Assembly (NCBI GenBank): GCA_945872375.1
Contig: CAMBYR010000096.1
Span: forward strand, 1-7,418
Source of the DNA: an uncultured Blautia sp.
GTDB lineage: Bacteria; Bacillota; Clostridia; Lachnospirales; Lachnospiraceae
Direction: 5' to 3'
Length of the DNA stretch: 7,418 bases
Shown here: in pieces, positions 1-6,300 of the stretch
How the letters are laid out: each line of letters starts with the position of its first letter
How positions within the stretch are numbered: the stretch's first letter is position 1
Notes under the pieces: model-generated
What the model was told of the DNA's origin: nothing
Database searches by the model: none
What the model saw: only the letters and a program-made list of their open reading frames with translations
Position numbers and translations under genes: made by a program

Positions 1-891
1 CAGCAGTATGGCGTTACACCATCGGGACCGATGGATACAAAAGCGTTTCACATTGCAAATATTCTTGTGGGGAATCCGCAAGGAGAAGGAGCACTTGAGA
101 TCACATTTAAGGGACCGGAACTGGAATTTGACCAGGATAATGTGATTGCAGTTACCGGAGGCGATATGCAGCCTTCCATCAATGGAGAAAAAATTCCCAG
201 GTATGCTGCGGTAGCTGTGCATGCCGGTGATATTCTGAGATTCGGATTTGCAGCAGGCGGCGGATGCCGTGGTTATATTGCCTTTGCCGGAGGCCTTGAT
301 ATTCCGGTAATCATGGGTTCCAAATCGACCCTTGCAGCAAAAAAACTGGGAGGATATGAAGGAAGAGCCCTTCAGAAGGGTGACAGGATCGGATTTGTGG
401 CACCAAAAGCCACACTGCCGGGAATGGAAAAAAGACATTGCCCTGTTCCTGTGTATCCCACGGACGAGGTATCTCTTCGTGTGGTTCTTGGCCCTCAGGA
501 GGATGCCTTCTCAGAAGAAGAGCAGAGAAAATTTTTCTGGTACAGTTCCAAAGTTACCAGTGAATTTGACCGCCAGGGATGCCGGCTTGAGAGAGAAGTC
601 CCTGTAAAACATATCAAAGACGGAAATATTATCAGTGATGGAATCGCATTTGGTTCCATTCAGGTACCTACCACCGGACAGCCGTTCATCATGATGGCGG
701 ACAGACAGACGGTTGGAGGATATACAAAAATCGGAACAGTCATTACAGTGGATCTTCCGAAAATTGCCCAGGCAAAGCCCGGCATGAAAATCCGCTTTAT
801 TCACGTCAGTATGGAACTGGCACATCTGTTATATATCAGGGAACTTGAAGAGATGAAACAACTGGAGCAGTCCCTGAACAATTCATTCTGA
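1..891 (+). CDS. pxpC: 5-oxoprolinase subunit PxpC, KipA / biotin-dependent carboxyltransferase-like family (5' partial)
   Basis: This is subunit C of the cytoplasmic ATP-dependent 5-oxoprolinase (PxpABC), which opens 5-oxo-L-proline to L-glutamate; in Bacillus the homologue is KipA, partner of KipI. The frame is open from base 1 and begins inside the conserved N-terminal segment (YGVTPSGPMD), so the ATG at 31 is internal and roughly 20 to 30 residues lie upstream. The 296 visible codons cover nearly the whole family length. Family hallmarks in order are ALEITFKGPELEF, the GGD segment, YIAFAGGLDIP followed by GSKST, the GGYEGRALQKGD stretch, then C-terminal FDRQGCRLE, SDGIAFGSIQVPTTGQP and ADRQTVGGYTKIGTVI. 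It ends with TGA at 889 to 891. A pxpB/kipI gene is expected just outside the window. pxpA follows in the same direction after an unusually long gap. The family assignment is very secure; the exact substrate is inferred from family knowledge and context. Confidence 0.93.
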   Translation, partial: QQYGVTPSGPMDTKAFHIANILVGNPQGEGALEITFKGPELEFDQDNVIAVTGGDMQPSINGEKIPRYAAVAVHAGDILRFGFAAGGGCRGYIAFAGGLDIPVIMGSKSTLAAKKLGGYEGRALQKGDRIGFVAPKATLPGMEKRHCPVPVYPTDEVSLRVVLGPQEDAFSEEEQRKFFWYSSKVTSEFDRQGCRLEREVPVKHIKDGNIISDGIAFGSIQVPTTGQPFIMMADRQTVGGYTKIGTVITVDLPKIAQAKPGMKIRFIHVSMELAHLLYIRELEEMKQLEQSLNNSF

Positions 892-1071
892 TTACATCTG
901 TATGTTTTTCTGCTTTTCGCGGACGCGTGCAAAGTATGATACAGATGCAATATAAATCGGTACCGGCCATTCAATCTTTTGCATCGATTCTGCATCGGAA
1001 TCCCGCCTGTCGCGAAGCGGAAATGAGGACGATGAGGAATCTTCTGCAAACCTGTAAATCAACGGTGACAC
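892..1071. other. Non-coding gap between pxpC and pxpA
   Basis: About 195 bases separate pxpC from pxpA, much longer than the overlaps or short spacers usual between pxp genes. I find no supported gene here. The stretch contains an imperfect inverted repeat in its first quarter and a short direct repeat TGCATCG at 980 to 986 and 991 to 997. It ends in the strong ribosome binding site of pxpA. No clear -35/-10 pair is visible. The gap could hold an internal promoter or an RNA processing site, but nothing in it proves that. Confidence 0.5.
895..947. repeat. Imperfect inverted repeat, possible intercistronic RNA hairpin
   Basis: CATCTGTAT at 895 to 903 is a perfect 9-base inverted repeat of ATACAGATG at 939 to 947. 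Inside it, CTTT (913 to 916) can pair with AAAG (931 to 934), and CGC (918 to 920) with GCG (925 to 927) around a GGAC loop. Together they could fold into a long interrupted stem in the mRNA just after the pxpC stop codon. No T-run follows, so it is not a normal intrinsic terminator. It may stabilise or process the transcript and so set the pxpC to pxpA ratio; that role is inferred. Confidence 0.4.
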
Positions 1072-1078
1072 AAGGAGG
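1072..1078 (+). promoter_or_regulatory. Ribosome binding site of pxpA
   Basis: AAGGAGG matches the anti-Shine-Dalgarno sequence almost completely and lies 8 bases before the ATG at 1087. It fixes the pxpA start and suggests strong independent translation initiation despite the long gap after pxpC. Confidence 0.85.
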
Positions 1079-1086
1079 ATAAAGAT

Positions 1087-1845
1087 ATGTATTCAGTAGA
1101 TCTGAACAGCGATATTGGAGAGAGCTTTGGTTCATATAAGCTTGGCGATGATGATGAAATCTTAAAGTATGTTACCGCAGCAAATGTGGCATGTGGCTGG
1201 CACGCAGGTGATCCCATGGTTATGGATCGCGTTGTGAAAATGGCTGCAGAGAGAGGCGTGGTTGTGGGAGCACATCCCAGTTTCCCGGATCTTCTTGGCT
1301 TCGGCAGAAGAAAAATGTATCTGTCCTTTGAAGAAGCAAAGAACTACGTGAAATATCAGGTTGGAGCGCTTTCTGCTTTTACAACAAGCTATGGCATCAA
1401 GATTCATCATGTTGCCCCCCATGGAGCTATGGGAAACATGTGTCAGAATGACAGACAGCTTGCAAGAGCTATCTGTGAAGCATGTTATGAAATTGATCCT
1501 GATATTATTATGTATTATTGTGCAGGTGCTGTATTAGGTGAAGAAGCAGAAAAGATCGGCCTTCGCACAGCATGTGAGATTTTCGCAGACCGTGCATATG
1601 AAGATGATCTTTCTCTGAGGGGAAGAAAACTGGAAGGATCCATGATCACAGACGAAGACGAAGCGATCAAACGCTGCATTCGTATGATCAAGGAAGGCAA
1701 AGTTACCGGATACAGCGGCAAAGATCTGGACATTAAAGGAGATACTCTTTGTGTTCACGGAGATGGACCAAAGGCCATTGCCTTTGTAAAGAAAATCTCT
1801 GAAGCATTCAAACAGGAAAATATTGAAATAAAAGCTTTTCGCTAA
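1087..1845 (+). CDS. pxpA: 5-oxoprolinase subunit PxpA, LamB/YcsF family (divergent)
   Basis: PxpA is the third component, with PxpB and PxpC, of the cytoplasmic prokaryotic 5-oxoprolinase (EC 3.5.2.9), which hydrolyses 5-oxo-L-proline to L-glutamate at the cost of ATP. The 252-residue length is normal for LamB/YcsF proteins. Signature segments in order are DLNSDIGESFG (residues 5 to 15), ANVACGWHAGDP (32 to 43), GAHPSFPDLLGFGRR (61 to 75), YQVGAL (90 to 95), HHVAPHGAMGN (107 to 117), FADRAY (166 to 171) and CVHGD (222 to 226). Several positions deviate from the usual family consensus: Ser8 for the common Cys or Ala, Trp38 for Phe, and especially Ala110 where HVKPHG normally has Lys, followed by MG instead of LY. 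The start is set by a near-perfect Shine-Dalgarno sequence 8 bases upstream. The transporter gene follows after 57 bases. The family is certain; whether the divergent motif alters activity or substrate is open. Confidence 0.92.
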   Translation: MYSVDLNSDIGESFGSYKLGDDDEILKYVTAANVACGWHAGDPMVMDRVVKMAAERGVVVGAHPSFPDLLGFGRRKMYLSFEEAKNYVKYQVGALSAFTTSYGIKIHHVAPHGAMGNMCQNDRQLARAICEACYEIDPDIIMYYCAGAVLGEEAEKIGLRTACEIFADRAYEDDLSLRGRKLEGSMITDEDEAIKRCIRMIKEGKVTGYSGKDLDIKGDTLCVHGDGPKAIAFVKKISEAFKQENIEIKAFR

Positions 1846-1902
1846 TCGTTTCCGAAATGGATTTTCAGCAGAAAAAATATGACATAGGAGAGGAAAGAAC
1901 AA

Positions 1903-3252
1903 ATGGGAAAAAACAATAAAAAGCAGATACCGATCGCGCAGAAGATGATCGCCGCACTGGTAGGCGGTATTATTGTCGGTTTGATCTTTATGATGGTTCG
2001 CCAGAATCTGTTAAGCAACGGCGGTGAAGCCACATGGAAAACAATTAATGACCTTCTGTTCCAGGATATTACTTCCGCTGATGGTGTAAAAGCAATTGGT
2101 ATTTTCTACATCATTGGCCAGTTATTTATGAAAGGCCTCCAGGCGGCAATCGTTCCGCTTGTACTTGTATCCTTAAGTCTTGCACTTTGTAGTATTTCCA
2201 ATTCCACAAAGCTTGGAAGAATTGCAGGAAAAACACTGCTTGGATTCTTTGCATTCTATGTGGTTGGCGCTGCAATTGCATGTGCAGTAGCTTTTGTCGT
2301 AAAATCCATGGGTCTGTTCAATGTTACACTGGTTGCTGACGGACTGGGTGAAGCAAACACCATCGATGCTTTCAACCCGCTCGCAGTTATCGTAAACGCA
2401 GTTCCGAACAATATTACCTCTGCATTCAGTACCAACAACAGCATCCTTGCAGTTGTATTTACCGCAGTTGTCATCGGTATCTGCATGAATGCCCTTGGCG
2501 AAAAGGCTGCAGCTCTGAAAAAAGTATTTGAAAGTGCCAACGAAATTATTCAGATGTATCTGAATTTCCTGATCAACAAAATCGGACCGGTTGCAATTTT
2601 CTGTCTTGTTACCAGAACCTTCGCAATCTATGGTGCAGAGTATCTGAAACCTGCAGCTGCTTATATCATCGCAGCTATGGCAACCCTGCTGATCACCTGC
2701 TGTATTCTGTATCCGCTCGGTATCTTTGTTACAACAGGTCTGAATCCTGCAAAATTCCTGAAGAAGATGGCAAAGGTTGGTGTTTTCGGTTTCTCCGTAA
2801 ACTCTTCCGCAGCAACTCTTCCGCTGAACACCAAAACATGTCTGGACGAGCTGGGCTGCTCTCAGGAAATTACAAGCTTTGTACTTCCTACAGGTATGAC
2901 CATCAACATGAATGGTACCACAATGATGCATATGTTCGCAGTTACCTTTATTGCAACTGCAGCAGGCATTAATGTAACACCTGCAAACATGATCGTTATG
3001 GCGCTTCTGTCCATCTGTGCCGCAGCAGGAACCCCTGCTATCCCGATTGCCGGAACTACCATGATCTTTACCGTTCTTTCCGGTATGGGCTGGACTACAG
3101 ATATCTGCCTCCTTGGATACGCACTGGTTGTTGCTATCAACAGACCGGTTGAGATGTCTCTGCTGCCTCTGAACGTTATCGGCGACGCAGCAGTAAACGT
3201 TATCGTAAATGCATCCGAAGGACAGCTTGACAAAAACATCTATAATTCATAA
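1903..3252 (+). CDS. Dicarboxylate/amino acid:cation symporter family (DAACS/SDF) transporter
   Basis: This inner-membrane secondary transporter belongs to the GltPh/EAAT/SstT fold and should import a small organic or amino acid with Na+ or H+. Its 449 residues fit the family. Membrane segments are visible near residues 15-32, 67-96, 111-133, 180-198, 227-245 and 251-276. Then come hairpin 1 with NSSAATLP (300-307), helix 7 with NMNGT (335-339, family NMDGT), hairpin 2 with AAAGTPAIPIAG (373-384), and helix 8 ending NVIGD (424-428). Anchoring helix 8 on N..GD, the GltPh positions D390, D394 and R397 read Asn413, Glu417 and Leu420. The arginine that binds the acidic side chain is therefore absent, and GltPh D312 reads Asn337. 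AGGAGAGG at 1886-1893 lies 9 bases before the start. Its place after pxpC-pxpA and before a terminator suggests uptake of 5-oxoproline or a related neutral compound; the substrate is an inference. Confidence 0.9.
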   Translation: MGKNNKKQIPIAQKMIAALVGGIIVGLIFMMVRQNLLSNGGEATWKTINDLLFQDITSADGVKAIGIFYIIGQLFMKGLQAAIVPLVLVSLSLALCSISNSTKLGRIAGKTLLGFFAFYVVGAAIACAVAFVVKSMGLFNVTLVADGLGEANTIDAFNPLAVIVNAVPNNITSAFSTNNSILAVVFTAVVIGICMNALGEKAAALKKVFESANEIIQMYLNFLINKIGPVAIFCLVTRTFAIYGAEYLKPAAAYIIAAMATLLITCCILYPLGIFVTTGLNPAKFLKKMAKVGVFGFSVNSSAATLPLNTKTCLDELGCSQEITSFVLPTGMTINMNGTTMMHMFAVTFIATAAGINVTPANMIVMALLSICAAAGTPAIPIAGTTMIFTVLSGMGWTTDICLLGYALVVAINRPVEMSLLPLNVIGDAAVNVIVNASEGQLDKNIYNS

Positions 3253-3255
3253 AAC
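3227..3255 (+). promoter_or_regulatory. Possible weak sigma-A promoter at the end of the transporter gene
   Basis: A perfect TTGACA at 3227 to 3232 is followed after 17 bases by TAAAAC at 3250 to 3255, which matches TATAAT at four of six positions. It overlaps the last codons of the transporter gene. If active, it would start RNA near 3262 and give the next gene a leader of about 125 bases containing the terminator hairpin. There is no extended -10 motif and the -10 box is poor, so this is only a candidate. Confidence 0.22.
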
Positions 3256-3312
3256 AGAATATGGGAATCTGATTTTCGGATAAGCCCGGAAACTGAGTGA
3301 ATGAAGCCTTAC

Positions 3313-3354
3313 AGAAGAAGGAATGCCGAAAATGGTGTTCCTTCTTTTGTTTTT
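3313..3354 (+). terminator. Rho-independent terminator after the pxp/transporter module
   Basis: The left arm AGAAGGAATGCC (3316 to 3327) pairs with GGTGTTCCTTCT (3334 to 3345) over 12 base pairs, two of them G-U, around a six-base GAAAAT loop. The stem can extend by about three further pairs outward, to 3313 and 3348. TTTTGTTTTT (3345 to 3354) provides the T-tract. It lies 60 bases after the transporter stop codon and should end the upstream operon. It is only 33 bases from the next start codon, so it could also act as an attenuator for that gene. Confidence 0.88.
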
Positions 3355-3373
3355 CAGTCATTGGATTTTGTAC

Positions 3374-3379
3374 AGGGAG
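3374..3379 (+). promoter_or_regulatory. Ribosome binding site of the large multidomain gene
   Basis: AGGGAG lies 8 bases before the ATG at 3388. An in-frame TAG at 3382 to 3384 sits between this site and the ATG, so translation cannot begin further upstream in this frame. The next in-frame ATG, codon 8, has no comparable site at the right distance. Confidence 0.75.
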
Positions 3380-3387
3380 ATTAGAAC

Positions 3388-6300
3388 ATGTGTGAAAAAG
3401 AAATCATCATGGAATACCAGATACCGCCAAACGGAGCAGATCCCAGGGAAATTCTGCGGCTGTGCCGGCCATATATGGAACGTGTATGTGCAAAGGCTCC
3501 GGAGGAAGGATGGCTGGATTATACCTTTCACTGGCTTCTGGCGGAGTTTTTTCCGGAAAATTTTTCTGTGGAAAGAATTCCGGGTGCACAGGAAGCAGTG
3601 GACTATTTTACAGAGGTGCTTACCTGTCTGTTTTTGCGGGAAGAAGCGGAGCTTCCGTTTGATCCCTGCCGGCATTTTGCTCTTTTGAAGAAAGAAGAGG
3701 AGAAATACTGCAGTATCCTGGAAGAGTACGGAAGATTTCGGGAATGCTTTGACAGGAAACGGGTTTATGCCTTTATGCGTCTTTCACAGATCTGTACGTC
3801 CTATAATACCCTCGGGCACATTGCCGGAGTCCATCATGTATCCATGTATATGGCAAGACAGCTTGTACATAAAGGCGTTCCTGTGGATCTCGGACTGATG
3901 TCCGGTGCAGCTCTGATGCATGATATCGGCAAATACGGATGCCGTCCAAAGGAGGGAAGAAGAGTTCCCTATCTCCATTACTATTATACGTTTCAGTATT
4001 GCCGGAACAATCATCTGGAATCCATCGGAGATATTGCATCCAATCATTCCGTCTGGGATCTGGAGCTGGAAAATCTGTCCGCCGAAAGTCTTTTGCTGAT
4101 CTACGCAGACTTCCGTGTAAAAAGTATTTATGATCAGAATAAAACAGAGCATATTCATTTCTGGAGTCTGGATGAATCTTATGAAGTCATATTAAGCAAG
4201 CTTGACAACGTGGATGAAGCAAAAAAGAAGCGTTATGCAAGGGTTTATGCAAAGCTGAAGGATTTTGAAGATTACATGATCTCCCTTGGATGTTCCGTGG
4301 ATCTGAAGTCGGAGGCGGGTGCACCTGACATAGAAAACCATGCGTCCCTGATGAATGCGGATGAAATTGTCTGCCGCTTCAAAACGCTTTCCATTCGCTC
4401 CAATCTGGCGATCATGAGTACCACATTGCGGGAAGAACAATTTATCAGCCTTCTGGAAAACATCCGTTCAGAAAGAGACTGGAGGCATGTACGTGCCTAC
4501 CTGACGGCTATAGAAGAGTATTCCGCATATCTTCCCCAGAATCAGAAAAGTGTCATCCTGAATTTCCTGTTTGATATGCTTTCCCATAAAGATGGCGATA
4601 TCCGCAGACAGGCAGCAAAAATTGCGGGGATTCTGATTGCAGGATATGAAATACATTTTGCAAAAGAGATTCCTGCCGGATACCAGGCACCGAAGGTGGG
4701 AGACAGCCTGGAAACTGTTTTTCAGAGCTTTTTGGAAAGGCTTTTGTATCCTGATGTTCATGCGGCAGAACGGGAGCGCCGCTATGCCGGATTTGCGATG
4801 AAAAGAGTACTCCATACACTGATGGAACGCCTGAACAGCGAAAAAATGGCATGTATTCTGGATATCTATATCAGCCGCTGCCACAAACGGTATGATTCGC
4901 TGACGCTGTTTTTCCTGATGGACTGCAGTGCGGAAATACCATATGAGCTGTGCAAAAGAGAACAGGTCTCCAGGCTGGAAGACTTCGCCTGTACACTGAT
5001 TTCGGGAGAGGACGGAGAAGAAAGTCAGGTGGCAGCCCTCCGATTTCTTCTTCTCTGGATGCGCAAAGGATGGATGCCAGAAAAAAATATTGCAGATCTG
5101 ATCTCAGAAAGCATTCCTCATATCAAACAGAAGGCCTACTCTGTACAGTATCTTGCTGCCAGAATCCGGGAATTTTATCATATCCCAAGTGAACAGGGCA
5201 TGGTCTATTATGATATGACCAACCTGTATATGGAAAACCAGCGTTCGGAGGTTCCATGGATCTATAAATTCATCAATATGGAAATCCTGAGAAAACGGCA
5301 GGGGGTCGGAGACAGTCCGGAGGAACTGTACCAGTATGCTTCCCATTTGCTGCATATGCTTCAGTTTTCCGGACAGATCGTAAACCGTCTTCAGGCGGGA
5401 GATAATCTTCTGGCAATTGTTCCGTTTTTGTCTGAAACACAGTGCCGTGAAATCGTTCTGGAACTGATCCGGGCTCTTGAAATAGAGGAATATGCGGTTT
5501 CCAAATACATTCCTCCCTGCCTTGGCAAAATGTTTTCTCTGCTGTCGGCAGGAGAACGGGAATATATTCTTCAGCATCTTCGAAGACTCTGCAGCGGAAG
5601 TCATAACCGAACGGTGATCGCCGCGCTGGAAACGGCAGGAAAAATACTTCATAACTGTTCCGGAAAAATGTCGGACCAGGAACGATCCGAGGCAATGGGA
5701 ATCCTCTGCATCGGTATGGCGGATTATCGGGATGAGATTGCTCAGGAGGCGTTTTATATTACCGGCTATGAGCTTTTTGGAAATCTGCAGTTCACACTGG
5801 AGGAAAAACAGCAGTATTTTTCCTGCCTTGCCAGAAAAATACTGACACTTCTCAACTGGGAAAAGCTGGGGCTTTATGTTTATTTTAACGGTGCAGCCTT
5901 AAACCGCATCTATCGTTTTATGAACGATTATATTGTGGCAAAGGGAACACATCCGTTTGTGGAAAAACAGCTTCCCAACGCATTTTTCCCTGGCACATTT
6001 GACCCGTTTTCCCTCGGTCATAAACAGATTGTGGAAAAGATCCGGGAAATGGGATTTCGTGTATACCTGGCCATTGATGAATTTTCCTGGTCAAAAAAAC
6101 CGCAGCCCTTTGAAATCCGAAGAAAAATCCTTTCCATGTCAACGGCAGATATGGACGAAGTCTATCTGTTTCCGGAGGAAATTCCCATCAATATCGCCAA
6201 CCCGGAGGACATGAGAAAGCTTTCTGCTGTTTTTTCCGGAGAAAAAGTCTGTATCGTCGTAGGCAGTGATGTGGTGAAGCATGCATCCGCTTATAAAAAG

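Noticed and set aside
895..947. Reading the inverted repeat after pxpC as an intrinsic terminator
   Set aside because: The stem is interrupted, the outer loop is large and no T-run follows it.
1023..1082. A 19-codon frame starting at ATG 1023 and ending right before pxpA, a possible leader peptide
   Set aside because: It has no convincing ribosome binding site, its codons include the pxpA Shine-Dalgarno region, and it has no run of regulatory codons.
2173..2931. A 252-codon open frame on the minus strand opposite the transporter gene
   Set aside because: It is very rich in Cys, Asn and His, resembles no family, and lies wholly antisense to a clear membrane transporter gene; it is a shadow.
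3227..3246. TTGACA followed by a perfect TATAAT at 3241 to 3246
   Set aside because: The spacing is only 8 bases, far too short for a sigma-A promoter; the TATAAT comes from the last transporter codons.
3323..3688. A 121-codon frame on the + strand starting inside the terminator
   Set aside because: It overlaps the start of the giant gene in another frame, begins within the terminator stem and has a low-complexity, unlikely protein composition.
5104..5652. A 182-codon open frame on the minus strand inside the giant gene
   Set aside because: The + strand frame is continuous and has domain support; this antisense frame shows no recognisable protein pattern.
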